Source of the DNA: Caballeronia sp. dw_276
GTDB lineage: Bacteria > Pseudomonadota > Gammaproteobacteria > Burkholderiales > Burkholderiaceae
NCBI RefSeq assembly: GCF_018449635.1
Contig: NZ_JAAVUV010000023.1
Location: 1-36,118, forward strand
Reading direction: 5' to 3'
DNA: 36,118 nt
Below, in pieces: positions 22,154-30,285 of the stretch (positions within the stretch are counted from its first letter, which is position 1; each line of letters opens with the position of its first letter). The notes under the pieces are model-generated. The model made no database searches. It was not told where the DNA came from and saw only the letters and a list, made by a program, of their open reading frames with translations. The translations under genes and the position numbers were made by a program.

Positions 22154-22447
22154 ACCCCTATAAGCACGTGGGAAGAGGCAAACCGGTCATTTCACTCGAG
22201 CTTATATCGCCCATGCGATATGCCTCGCCTTCTGTCGAATATTGATGGGCTTCACGAAGCACGACTTCGATACATGTATGCAACGGCAACAGTCATCGAC
22301 TGGAACACTAAATCAGAAGCAGAGCACCTGGACATCATGGCTGCAATCAAGGCCCGCGATATCGAATCAGCGTGTACCTTGATGGAAGAGCATATCAACG
22401 ATGCAGGCGAAATTCTGATAGCTGCCGTGGGGAAACTGCAGTCATAA
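22154..22447 (+). pseudogene. GntR-family regulator, C-terminal FCD fragment
   Basis: The residues TWEEANRSFHSSLYRPCDMP ... EAEHLDIMAAIKARDIESAC and LMEEHINDAGEIL match the second half of an FCD domain, including the metal-binding EH and HI histidines. The DNA-binding half is absent. The rest of the family member was presumably removed by the adjacent rearrangements. Confidence 0.6.
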
Positions 22448-22617
22448 AGGGACGTCACGGCTGTCTTCTATGAATGCTGTTCAATGCTGCTAGCCTCGTA
22501 ACAGTAGATCTTGGTTCAGGGTAGTGATATGGCCCAATTTTACTAGTACTACTAAGTTAATCGATGCTGCGCCGGTAGAGGTGGTATCTGAAAAAAAGGA
22601 GGCAGAAGTGCCCGATA
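22448..22617. other. Spacer
   Basis: Nothing firm is seen. A strong ribosome binding site (AAGGAGG at about 22599-22605) precedes a seven-codon frame that ends near 22632. Confidence 0.35.
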
Positions 22618-22890
22618 CTAACGAAGCATAGACTTAGAAAATTCTCGATGTATCCCTACGGCGCCTTGACGCCCTCGGTCAAGACAAAGCGGAATCCTCA
22701 TATATTCCGTTCCGATTGGAAAAGCCGCGACTACGCGTTTGGGGTAGCGCGGCACATCCTCTTTCGGCTCTCGCAACCACTGCCGAACAGTATTCCTGGA
22801 TAAGCCAGTGCGCCGGAAAATTTTTAGGATAGAGACGCCGTCGCGGAAATGCACCCGCCGAAGCTTGGCCAGCATGCTCACCGTAATCAC
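22618..22890 (-). pseudogene. IS21-family istA, 5' fragment
   Basis: The frame from a GTG at 22890 reads VITVSMLAKLRRVHFRDGVS, then FRRTGLSRNTVRQWLREPKE, which is the helix-turn-helix N-terminus of IstA. Similarity ends after about 50 residues; the last part of the frame is not IstA. The full protein is normally about 500 aa, so this is a remnant. Confidence 0.7.
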
Positions 22891-22898
22891 TCCGGTTC

Positions 22899-22920
22899 TC
22901 CGCTCGGGCTACCGAGCGGA
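22899..22920. repeat. Hairpin next to the istA fragment
   Basis: TCCGCTCGG, loop GCTA, CCGAGCGGA: a perfect 9-bp inverted repeat immediately upstream of the istA start, a position typical of IS21 end or promoter structure. Confidence 0.55.
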
Positions 22921-22950
22921 CATTCGAACATGTGGGTCAGTTTTCGTAGC

Positions 22951-23240
22951 CATCAACATACCAGCACAGTCTTTACCGACGCAGTGCTCTCGCGCAGAAT
23001 CGCTCTGTTGATGGACGGCAAGGGAAGCTGGCGCGAGAACGTTTTTATCGAACGACTGTGGGTAGCGTGAAGTAAGAAGAAGTGTATTTGAAAGCCTATG
23101 AGTCCGTCGGCCATGCACGCCAGTCCATCGCTAAATACCTAACGCGGAACAACCAACAAAAGCCTCATTCAAGTCTGTCGGACAAGACTCCGGATGAAGC
23201 TTACTTCGCGATGCTGCCCGCGATGAAAACGGCAGCGTGA
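22951..23240 (+). pseudogene. IS3-family orfB, C-terminal fragment
   Basis: The piece reads TSTVFTDAVLSRRIALLMDG, then SWRENVFIERLW, and, after a one-base deletion near 23061 and a stop, EEVYLKAYESVGHARQSIAK and PHSSLSDKTPDEAYFAMLPA. This is the last third of an IS3 transposase, with the catalytic Glu in IERLW. It ends at 23240 and is followed by CTGTCCGACCGAACGGGGTCACC, a typical IS3-type end. Confidence 0.75.
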
Positions 23241-23303
23241 CCGCCCAGCATTCCACTTAAAAAACTAAAAAACTGTCCGACCGAACGGGGTCACCTCTCA
23301 ATA

Positions 23304-23346
23304 CACCCTGACCGCATAACGACAGATATTTCAACGACCTGATAGA
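23304..23346 (+). repeat. Imperfect 43-bp direct repeat, right copy
   Basis: This corresponds to 112-154, with 36 of 44 alignment columns identical by eye. It lies between the IS3 remnant and the end of the GntR gene, so the two copies flank all of the array and the debris. Confidence 0.45.
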
Positions 23347-23365
23347 CATTTATATGAGCCATGCT

Positions 23366-24088
23366 TCAGTTAGCTTCAGGCTCCACATTACGCCAGCGAT
23401 CGTCTGCACGCACGATGTGACGAAGTATTGCGGTAGCGGCAGCGTCACTGTCACGACGCTTAATGGCTTCATAAACAGCTTCGTGCTCCGCAATTGTGAT
23501 GGCTTCCATGCCCGGCACCCGCACTAGCTCTCTATAACGTGTCATGAGCCAGTCCAGTAGGCTCTTCATGATAGATATCGTGATCGTGTTCTTTGTCATT
23601 TCCGCCATCGCAACATGAAATGCCATGTCGGCAGTGGAAAACGCCAAAGGACTCTCGCGCGCGGCCGTCATCGCGTCGAGGATTTTACGTAGCCGGTCGA
23701 CTTCCTCGTCGGTTGCCAGTTTCGCCGCTTGCCAAGCGATACCGGTTTCGTAGATCGACCGCGCGTCCACCAACTGTTTGAGGGCCGATTCATCGGTATT
23801 GAGCAGGTAGCCCACCGAAATGCCAATTTGGCCCAATAACCCGTCATAAGTTGGTGCGACGAGCCGCGACTTCTTGCCGTTGACCACTTTCAAGATACCT
23901 AGATGTTCAAGCGTCGAAAGAGCCTCGCGCACTGCGGGTCGTCCTACTCCGAAGCGCTCGCTCAGTTCACGTTCGGGCGGAAAATCCGATCCCACTGCGA
24001 ATTCACCGGAATTAAGCATCGTCAACAATCGGTCCAGAACGTCTTGGTATAGCCGGCGACGCGGAATGAGTTCAGATGAAGTGTCCAT
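23366..24088 (-). CDS. GntR-family (FCD) transcriptional regulator (240 aa)
   Basis: The N-terminal winged helix (ERELSERFGVGRPAVREALS, about residues 38-57) and the C-terminal FCD ligand domain with metal ligands D107 (DARSIYE), H155-type (DMAFHVAMAE), H (HEAVYEAI) and H (RHIVRAD) are all present. Such regulators sense small carboxylates and usually repress the divergent operon. The start at 24088 has GGAG upstream; longer starts run into the phosphatase gene. It probably binds the TTTGGTA/TACCAAA site at 24752-24782. Confidence 0.85.
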   Translation of the reverse strand: MDTSSELIPRRRLYQDVLDRLLTMLNSGEFAVGSDFPPERELSERFGVGRPAVREALSTLEHLGILKVVNGKKSRLVAPTYDGLLGQIGISVGYLLNTDESALKQLVDARSIYETGIAWQAAKLATDEEVDRLRKILDAMTAARESPLAFSTADMAFHVAMAEMTKNTITISIMKSLLDWLMTRYRELVRVPGMEAITIAEHEAVYEAIKRRDSDAAATAILRHIVRADDRWRNVEPEAN

Positions 24089-24117
24089 GTTTCTAACTCC
24101 TGCAGCTTGTAGGACCG

Positions 24118-24729
24118 TCAGATCTTCAGTTGTCCGGTGCGCGTAATGCCATCGTCCACGAGTTCGATGCAAACCACCGCGCAGTTCGCGATTGCCACCT
24201 TCAACGCAGTGCTCGCGTCCAAGGCCAAAGCGTTCATTAATGCGGCACGTATTGTACCTGCATGGGCTACAGCAACAATGTCTTTGGGGCCATGACTCTG
24301 CTGCAACACATCCACGCCTTTGCCGACACGGGCCGACAGGCTCAAGAACGATTCTCCATGCGGTGGGCATTCGTACGGGTCCGCGAGCCAGTATGGATGG
24401 CGTGGCCGCCCTCGTTGTTGATCAATCTCGTCTCGGTCGCATGATTGCCAAGTACCTAGGTGCTGTTCGGCAAAGCGTGGCTCCACGCGGTGCTCGACTA
24501 TGTTCCTGCGCAAGCCCCTACGAGCGGCAGCAGCCAACAAAGCGTCACGGGTTTGAGCAGTCCTTGCCAGAGGCGTCGTAACCCATAGTGCTTCTTCCGG
24601 TAATTGACCGACAGCCCGGTCGAACAGTGCAATGTCATCACAATTGCAGGGGAGATCCAATTGCCCGTAGATCTTCTCTCCAAAGCAAGTTACCGGAGCG
24701 TGCCGAACCCACCACCATGTTTTTCTCAT
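24118..24729 (-). CDS. Histidine-phosphatase superfamily protein (203 aa)
   Basis: The catalytic R9-H10 (VRHAPV), R56 (TTPLARTAQT), E88 (RFAEQHLG) and H156 (VAVAHAGT) are in the right order. The superfamily removes phosphate from sugar phosphates, phosphoglycerate or other small molecules. It lies 29 bp before the regulator gene and shares its direction, so the two probably form one unit. A role in removing phosphate from a sugar-acid phosphate of the divergent pathway is inference. The start has AAAGGGA upstream. Confidence 0.75.
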   Translation of the reverse strand: MRKTWWWVRHAPVTCFGEKIYGQLDLPCNCDDIALFDRAVGQLPEEALWVTTPLARTAQTRDALLAAAARRGLRRNIVEHRVEPRFAEQHLGTWQSCDRDEIDQQRGRPRHPYWLADPYECPPHGESFLSLSARVGKGVDVLQQSHGPKDIVAVAHAGTIRAALMNALALDASTALKVAIANCAVVCIELVDDGITRTGQLKI

Positions 24730-24743
24730 TTCGATCCCTTTAC

Positions 24744-24782
24744 TTGGTCAATTTGGTAATGCTATGATGCTTTCATACCAAA
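24744..24782. promoter_or_regulatory. Candidate operator between divergent units
   Basis: The inverted repeat TTTGGTA (24752-24758) / TACCAAA (24776-24782), with a 17-nt spacer, and an extra half-site TTGGTC (24744-24749) sit in the 148-bp region between the phosphatase and the RuBisCO-like gene. TTGGT(A/C) half-sites are typical of FCD-GntR regulators. No firm -35/-10 pair was fixed. Confidence 0.5.
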
Positions 24783-24877
24783 CAGCAAGCTTTAGCGTTG
24801 AGTAGGGAATACCCCACAACCGTCTGTAAATCGCGCCCATCGCGTGGCGGCGAAACGTTCGACGCAGGAGAACCACG

Positions 24878-26161
24878 GTGACACGAAAGGAATTAACGGC
24901 GACATATCTTGTGCAGACCCCGATGCCTGGAGAATTTGTTGCGGAACTAATCGCGGGAGAGCAATCTTCTGGCACCTTCATGCCCCTAGCCGGCGAAACT
25001 GACGAGCTCAAGGCGCGGGCGCGAGCTCGGGTCGTGTCTATCAAGGAAACCGAATCAGAGATCGTTCCGCTAGCCAGTGCGTGGCTTGTACGTAAGGGTC
25101 TTGACGCTCAGCTGCTGCACGAGTACCGGATCGAAATCGCCTTTCCAATTGCCAACTTTGGCGCCAACTTGCCGGCGCTTTGTTCCACAATCATGGGTAA
25201 CCTATATGAGCTAGGCGAACTCACGGGAGCACGCCTGCTCCAGTTGGACCTTCCGCCCGATTATGTGAAGCGATTCCCAGGACCGTTCCACGGTGTACAA
25301 GGGACGCGAACATTGGCAGGTGTACACGACAGGCCATTGATCGGCACGATCGTGAAGCCAAGTGTTGGCTTGAATGTCGAGGAGATCGCCGCGATCGTAG
25401 AGCAGCTATGCGATGCGGGTATCGACTTTATTAAGGATGACGAGCTTGCTGCAAATCCGGCCCACGCTCCCTTCAAGCAGCGTGTCGATGCGGTGATGCG
25501 TGTCATCTTGCGGCATGCTGATAGAACCGGCAAGCGTGTTATCTACGCATTCAACGTGACAGACAACGGTAGCCAGATGCTGCGCAATGCGGCTTATCTG
25601 GAGAAGCGGGGCGCGTGCTGCGCCATGGTCAACATGAACTGGGTCGGTATTGCTTCCGTAGAGATGCTGCGCACTCACACGCCAATGGCTATCCATGCGC
25701 ATCGTGCTGGATGGGGAATGTTTACCCGACATCCCGGGTTGGGTGTCAATTACGAAGTAATCCAGCAATTGTATCGTCTGGCTGGAGCCGATCATCTGCA
25801 CGTGAACGGCTTGCTCAGCAAGTTTTGGGAACCGGATGACAGCGTGGCCGCATCAGCTCGCGCTTGCCTGGACGAAAGCAATGGTCTGCGAGCCGCGATG
25901 CCAGTATTCTCGTCCGGCCAATGGGGAGGGCAGGCAAGAGACACCTTTCAGACGATAGGCTCAACCGACCTCATGTACCTAGCTGGTGGCGGCATCTTTG
26001 CGCATACCTTGGGGCCAGCCGCCGGGGTGATGGCGCTGCAGCAGGCGTGGGCTGCAGCGGCCGACGGACTTGACACCGAAAACGCTGCGCGCTTGTACCC
26101 CGAGTTTGCAGCGTCGGTGCGTCAGTTCGGCGGCTCTCAATCCACGCGAGCCGTAACATGA
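24878..26161 (+). CDS. RuBisCO-like protein (427 aa)
   Basis: RuBisCO large-chain fold with almost all active-site residues: K160 (TIVKPSVGL, equal to Lys175), carbamylation lysine K186 with D188 and E189 (IKDDE), H275-R276 (AHRAGWG), H308 (DHLHV) and loop-6 K315 (SKF), S346 (FSSGQ) and G370-G372. Lys177 is replaced by Ser162. The carbamate triad is intact, so Mg-enolate chemistry is expected. Neighbouring DUF1537 kinase places it with the OiaC/OiaT group (decarboxylase or transcarboxylase of 3-oxo-isoapionate 4-phosphate) rather than CO2 fixation; exact reaction unknown. The GTG start has CAGGAG upstream. Confidence 0.85.
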   Translation: MTRKELTATYLVQTPMPGEFVAELIAGEQSSGTFMPLAGETDELKARARARVVSIKETESEIVPLASAWLVRKGLDAQLLHEYRIEIAFPIANFGANLPALCSTIMGNLYELGELTGARLLQLDLPPDYVKRFPGPFHGVQGTRTLAGVHDRPLIGTIVKPSVGLNVEEIAAIVEQLCDAGIDFIKDDELAANPAHAPFKQRVDAVMRVILRHADRTGKRVIYAFNVTDNGSQMLRNAAYLEKRGACCAMVNMNWVGIASVEMLRTHTPMAIHAHRAGWGMFTRHPGLGVNYEVIQQLYRLAGADHLHVNGLLSKFWEPDDSVAASARACLDESNGLRAAMPVFSSGQWGGQARDTFQTIGSTDLMYLAGGGIFAHTLGPAAGVMALQQAWAAAADGLDTENAARLYPEFAASVRQFGGSQSTRAVT

Positions 26162-27534
26162 AGAAGCCGTTCCTTTCCTTCTACGGTGACGACTTCACCG
26201 GTTCGACAGACGCGCTTGAGGTGTTGACCTGGGCTGGACTCAACGCCGTGCTGTTCGTCGATGTGCCAGATGCGAAAATGCTGGAGGCGCACGGTGAATT
26301 GGATGCATTTGGCGTCGCAGGCACCAGCCGTACAATGTCCCCGGAAGAACTCGAGGAAGAGCTCCGTCCTATTCTCAAGAGTATTGGTCGTCACCGCACA
26401 CCGATTACGCATTACAAGACCTGTTCTACGTTTGATAGCGCGCCACACGTCGGCAGCATTGGTCGTGTTATAGATATTGCTAAGGATTACTTCGAAGATG
26501 GCCTAATACCCGTGGTAGTGGGCGCGCCACAACTAGGGCGCTACATGTTATTCGGCAACCTTTATGCACGCGCGGGTTTAGATGGCTCTGTCTTTCGCTT
26601 AGACAAGCATCCCACCATGTCCGTGCACCCAGTGACACCGATGGACGACGCTGACATGCTTGCTCACCTCGGTCGGCAGACAGATAAGAAGTTGGGACTT
26701 CTGAACTATCTCCAGCTCTCAGAACCACCCGAGGTGGTCCTGAATCGGATGGACGAAATGCACCGGGTCGGATTTGAGGCCATCTTTATGGATGTGGCGG
26801 ACGAGGACCAGCTTGAGAAGATCGGTACGTTATTGATGCAGATAGCCGAACGCGGTCAACCGCTGTTCGTCGTCGGTTCATCAGGTGTCGAATATGGATT
26901 GATCGCGGCCAGGCAGCGCAGCGAGAAGAGACCATCCCGCTTGCCTCCCAGCGGTGCCGCGCACGCAGTTCCGGTGCTGTGCGTGTCAGGTAGTTGTTCG
27001 CCCATTACGGCAGACCAGATTAGTCATGCCCAGCGCAATGGTTTTGCGGTACTTCAAGTCGATCCGTCAAAACTCATTGACCGCGCAGCGGCCGAGGCGG
27101 AGATGGATCGCGTTGTAAAAATGGCGCACGACACCTTTACGCGTGGAGTTAGTGTCATTGTGGAAAGCGCCTCGGGCCCGGGCGATCCTCGTGTCGCCGC
27201 TGTGCGCCAACGAGCCGTCGCGCTAGGCATCCAAAATGCCACTCGCGCCATCGCAGAGGCCACGGCGGAACTTACTAACCGTTTAGTCGACGCATGCTTA
27301 CCATCGCGGCTTGTAGTTGCCGGGGGTGACACCTCATCACTGGCTGCACGCCGTATTGGCGTGCAAGCGCTACGCGCGATTGCACCTGTCGCCCCCGGTG
27401 GGCCTCTATGTCATGCATACGCGCCTGGCCGTGCCATAGATGGTTGCGAGGTCGTTTTTAAGGGCGGCCAAGTCGGTTTCAAGGACTTTTTCACTCGCGC
27501 TTCGACTGTGCAACCGGTCACGTCTACGGTTTGA
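26158..27534 (+). CDS. DUF1537-family four-carbon acid sugar kinase (458 aa)
   Basis: The N-terminal domain starts SFYGDDFTGSTDA (D11, D12, T14, D18), the substrate motif of the family. The C-terminal nucleotide domain carries GGDTS (389-393) and KGGQVG (435-440). These kinases phosphorylate 3-oxo-tetronates, erythronate-type acids or 3-oxo-isoapionate (OiaK). The ATG overlaps the RuBisCO-like stop by 4 bp, so the two are translated together. It probably makes the phosphorylated substrate of the RuBisCO-like enzyme. Confidence 0.85.
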   Translation: MKKPFLSFYGDDFTGSTDALEVLTWAGLNAVLFVDVPDAKMLEAHGELDAFGVAGTSRTMSPEELEEELRPILKSIGRHRTPITHYKTCSTFDSAPHVGSIGRVIDIAKDYFEDGLIPVVVGAPQLGRYMLFGNLYARAGLDGSVFRLDKHPTMSVHPVTPMDDADMLAHLGRQTDKKLGLLNYLQLSEPPEVVLNRMDEMHRVGFEAIFMDVADEDQLEKIGTLLMQIAERGQPLFVVGSSGVEYGLIAARQRSEKRPSRLPPSGAAHAVPVLCVSGSCSPITADQISHAQRNGFAVLQVDPSKLIDRAAAEAEMDRVVKMAHDTFTRGVSVIVESASGPGDPRVAAVRQRAVALGIQNATRAIAEATAELTNRLVDACLPSRLVVAGGDTSSLAARRIGVQALRAIAPVAPGGPLCHAYAPGRAIDGCEVVFKGGQVGFKDFFTRASTVQPVTSTV

Positions 27535-27557
27535 ACCTATCCGAAAGGAAGAGCACT

Positions 27558-28448
27558 ATGCCCTCGAACAAACCTTTTATCTTGGAAGTCCGCGCTAACG
27601 AATACACGATGCGCGGCGGCAATCTCAACGTACCTTGGACGCCCGACGAGATCGTGGCCGACGCTGTTGCCTGCGCCGAAGCTGGCGCCGCCATCTACCA
27701 CTTCCATGCGCGCATGCCGGACGGTAAGCCAGACCACCGCCTGCAGACTTACCAATACATCGTTCGACGCATAAAGGAACAGAGCAACATCCTCGTGCAC
27801 CCTACGCTCGGAGCGATTGCACTTGCGGGCACCGCCCAGGAGCGGCTGGCCAACGTGGAGGCACTGTGCGCCGACCCCGCCACAAAACCACACTTCGCGC
27901 CGCTGGACATGGGATCGACCAATGCAGATGTTCGTGATCCTGAAAGCGGGAGATTTATCACCGAAGATAAGGTTTACACCAACACGACGAAAACGCTGAA
28001 GCATTTTGCAACACGCATTCCGCAATTAGGCCTGAAGCCGTACGTCATGAGCTGGAGCGTGATCTACACACGGCAGATCGAGGCCTTCATGGCCATGGGC
28101 CTCATCGACGAGCCAGTTTACTTAGCCTTTAATCTGGCTGAAGGCCATTCCATGGCTGGCCACCCCGGGACAATACGTGGACTTACGTCTCTCTTGGATT
28201 TCTTACCGCAGGGTCGCCGCATCGAGTGGACCGCATGTGTCCATGGCGGTTCTCTGGTCCCGCTTATAGGCGCCATTTGCCAGTTAGGTGGTCATGCTTC
28301 GATCGGCTTGGGCGACCACCCTTACATCGAAATAGGCAGCCAGCCATCCAACGCCGATGTCATTACTTGGGCGGGCGAGTTTGTTCGCATGTGCGGGCGG
28401 GCGCCGGCAACGCCGAACCAAGCGAAAGAACTGCTCAATATTAGCTAA
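27558..28448 (+). CDS. BKACE (DUF849) family protein with altered active site (296 aa)
   Basis: The fold is recognised from FHAR (H48, H50; the zinc-binding HxH) and GGHASIGLGDH near residues 244-254. The usual motif there is GGHVRVGLED, where Arg orients the substrate and Glu binds zinc; here the positions are S248 and G252, while D253 remains. BKACE enzymes condense a beta-keto acid with acetyl-CoA and cleave it. The changes suggest a different substrate or reaction. The ATG at 27558 has AAAGGAAGAG upstream; a TTG at 27531 would overlap the kinase. Confidence 0.8.
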   Translation: MPSNKPFILEVRANEYTMRGGNLNVPWTPDEIVADAVACAEAGAAIYHFHARMPDGKPDHRLQTYQYIVRRIKEQSNILVHPTLGAIALAGTAQERLANVEALCADPATKPHFAPLDMGSTNADVRDPESGRFITEDKVYTNTTKTLKHFATRIPQLGLKPYVMSWSVIYTRQIEAFMAMGLIDEPVYLAFNLAEGHSMAGHPGTIRGLTSLLDFLPQGRRIEWTACVHGGSLVPLIGAICQLGGHASIGLGDHPYIEIGSQPSNADVITWAGEFVRMCGRAPATPNQAKELLNIS

Positions 28449-28475
28449 GCAAATCGATTAACGGGAGACTGGAAC

Positions 28476-29270
28476 ATGGAAATCTCACTTAAGCAAAGAA
28501 CTGCATTCGTGTGCGGTGCAGGCTCAGTTGGCCCCGGTTGGGGAAATGGCAAGGCGACAGCGGTCGCAATGGCACGTGCTGGTGCGAGCGTGGTTGCAGT
28601 CGATATCAATTTCGCAGCGGCACAAGAGACTGCGGGGCTGATCGAGGCGGAAGGCGGCGCATGCCTCGCCGTACAGGCTGATGCGACGAACTCCGCCAGT
28701 GTGCAAAGTGCAGTGCAGATTGCGTTGGACCGGTTTGGCTCCATCGACATCTTGCAGAACGTTGTGGGGACCACCATCATGGGCGGCCCCATTGAGTTGT
28801 CTGAGGAGGACTGGCAGAAGGTACTAGACATTAACCTTAAATCCGCCTTCTTGACCTGCAAGCACGTGCTGCCGGTGATGCTCCGGCAGCAACGCGGTGT
28901 CATCACTAACACGTCTTCGCTGGCATCGATTCGCTACGTCGGCTATCCCTATACATCGTACTACGCGGCCAAAGCGGGACTGAATCAGCTAACCCAAGCG
29001 GTCGCACTCCAGTATGCCGCGCAGGGCATCCGGTGCAATGCAGTTATGCCAGGCGTGATGAATACGCCGCTGATACATCAGCAGATTTCTGCCCAGTATG
29101 AAAGTGAAGCAGACATGATCCGCGCTCGCGACGCCGTGTGCCCGATGGGGCGCATGGGGACTGGATGGGATATCGCTAACGCGAGTGTGTTCTTGGCGTC
29201 GGACCAAGCGCAATACATCACCGGCGTTGTTCTGCCAGTAGACGGCGGCATCAGCTGCCGCTGCATGTAG
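28476..29270 (+). CDS. Short-chain dehydrogenase/reductase (264 aa)
   Basis: The NAD(P) motif is unusual: GAGSVGPGWGNGKATA (residues 14-29), with NVVG at 95-98 in place of NNAG. The catalytic Ser (147 or 148), Tyr162 and Lys166 (YYAAK) are present and the C-terminus is typical (GVVLPVDGG). It probably oxidises or reduces a hydroxyl of the sugar acid. The RBS GGGAG is 8 nt upstream; 27 bp separate it from the BKACE gene. Confidence 0.8.
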   Translation: MEISLKQRTAFVCGAGSVGPGWGNGKATAVAMARAGASVVAVDINFAAAQETAGLIEAEGGACLAVQADATNSASVQSAVQIALDRFGSIDILQNVVGTTIMGGPIELSEEDWQKVLDINLKSAFLTCKHVLPVMLRQQRGVITNTSSLASIRYVGYPYTSYYAAKAGLNQLTQAVALQYAAQGIRCNAVMPGVMNTPLIHQQISAQYESEADMIRARDAVCPMGRMGTGWDIANASVFLASDQAQYITGVVLPVDGGISCRCM

Positions 29271-29310
29271 CAACACCACAACTTCATCTGAGAAACGTAA
29301 GGGACTAGAA

Positions 29311-30066
29311 ATGACCAAAGCAACAGGGACTGTGCTCGTGACTGGTGGTAGCCGCGGCATCGGCGCAGGCATCGCGCGCCTCTTCGGGACACGCGGTTGG
29401 AGCGTTGTGTTGACCTATACGAACAATGCTGATTCGGCACAGGCGGTAGTAAATGAGATAGCAGCGGCTGGGGGCAAAGCTAGCGCTATTCGCTGTGACG
29501 TCCGCAAGGAAACGGACATCCAGGAGTTATTTGCGGGGCTGGCGGCGCAGGGTAGCGTGCCTGACGTGCTCGTGAACAGCGCAGGCGTGACAGGACCAAA
29601 GACGCGGCTCGAAGAGCTCACCCTTGATGTACTGCGCGAAGTCGTCGATGTGAATCTTATCGGTTTGCTGCTGTGCTGCCGCGAGGCGGCGCGCCAAATG
29701 TCGACCCGTCGTGGTGGCAAGGGTGGCGTGATCGTAAATATTTCGTCTACCGGCACCAAGCTTGGTAATCCCAATCAGTGGGTCCATTACGCGGCGACCA
29801 AGGGCGCGGTTGACGTATTGACCAACGGCTTGGCGCGCGAACTAGCACCCGACGGCATTCGTGTAGCAGCGGTTGCGCCGGGCTTGACCCTTAGCGATCC
29901 AGCTTTGGAACCGCAGATCATGGCGCGCCTTGAGACGCTCAAAGGCGAGATTCCGATGGCTCGCCCGGGCACTGTTACCGAGGTCGCTGAGGGCGTCTAC
30001 TGGCTCGCGTCCAGCGCTGCGTCGTATTGTACAGGCGTGGTCCTTAATGTAGCGGGTGGCCGATAA
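29311..30066 (+). CDS. Short-chain dehydrogenase/reductase, FabG-like (251 aa)
   Basis: TGGSRGIG (11-18), NSAG (89-92), Ser145-146, Tyr160 and Lys164 (YAATK) complete a classical SDR. It is close to the FabG/glucose dehydrogenase type. It may act on a different intermediate from its neighbour, or on the other epimer. AAGGGA precedes the ATG. Confidence 0.8.
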   Translation: MTKATGTVLVTGGSRGIGAGIARLFGTRGWSVVLTYTNNADSAQAVVNEIAAAGGKASAIRCDVRKETDIQELFAGLAAQGSVPDVLVNSAGVTGPKTRLEELTLDVLREVVDVNLIGLLLCCREAARQMSTRRGGKGGVIVNISSTGTKLGNPNQWVHYAATKGAVDVLTNGLARELAPDGIRVAAVAPGLTLSDPALEPQIMARLETLKGEIPMARPGTVTEVAEGVYWLASSAASYCTGVVLNVAGGR

Positions 30067-30163
30067 GACTCCCAACTGGACTTTTTATCGAGATGATTAG
30101 GGTGCGCAACACGCTCGACGGATAAACATTCAGCTGCAACTTATTAAGAATTGCTTCGAGATC

Positions 30164-30221
30164 AAGCCCGTCATCACCAATGTTGAACGGATGACGGGCT
30201 TACAGCGGGCACCCGAGCCCG
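30164..30221 (+). terminator. Stem-loop cluster between dehydrogenase and TRAP genes
   Basis: A perfect 12-bp inverted repeat (AAGCCCGTCATC at 30164-30175, GATGACGGGCTT at 30190-30201) is followed by GAGCCCGTCAAA (30216-30227), which could pair with the second arm instead (9 bp). A third small hairpin CGGGC/GCCCG (30206-30221) exists. There is no U-run, so a full terminator is uncertain; attenuation or mRNA processing between enzyme and transporter genes is possible. Confidence 0.5.
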
Positions 30222-30285
30222 TCAAATTCCGCCGTGCCTGCAATAGAGCGGATATCAATCGGTCAGTCCAATCAAGGAGACAGAA

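Noticed and set aside
24878..26161. Genuine CO2-fixing RuBisCO
   Set aside because: Lys177 is replaced, no small subunit, activase or phosphoribulokinase is nearby, and the neighbour is a DUF1537 kinase. A RuBisCO-like enzyme of sugar-acid metabolism fits better.
27531..27557. TTG start for the BKACE gene
   Set aside because: The ATG at 27558 has a good AAAGGAAGAG site and matches the usual N-terminus, whereas the TTG adds nine unconserved residues.
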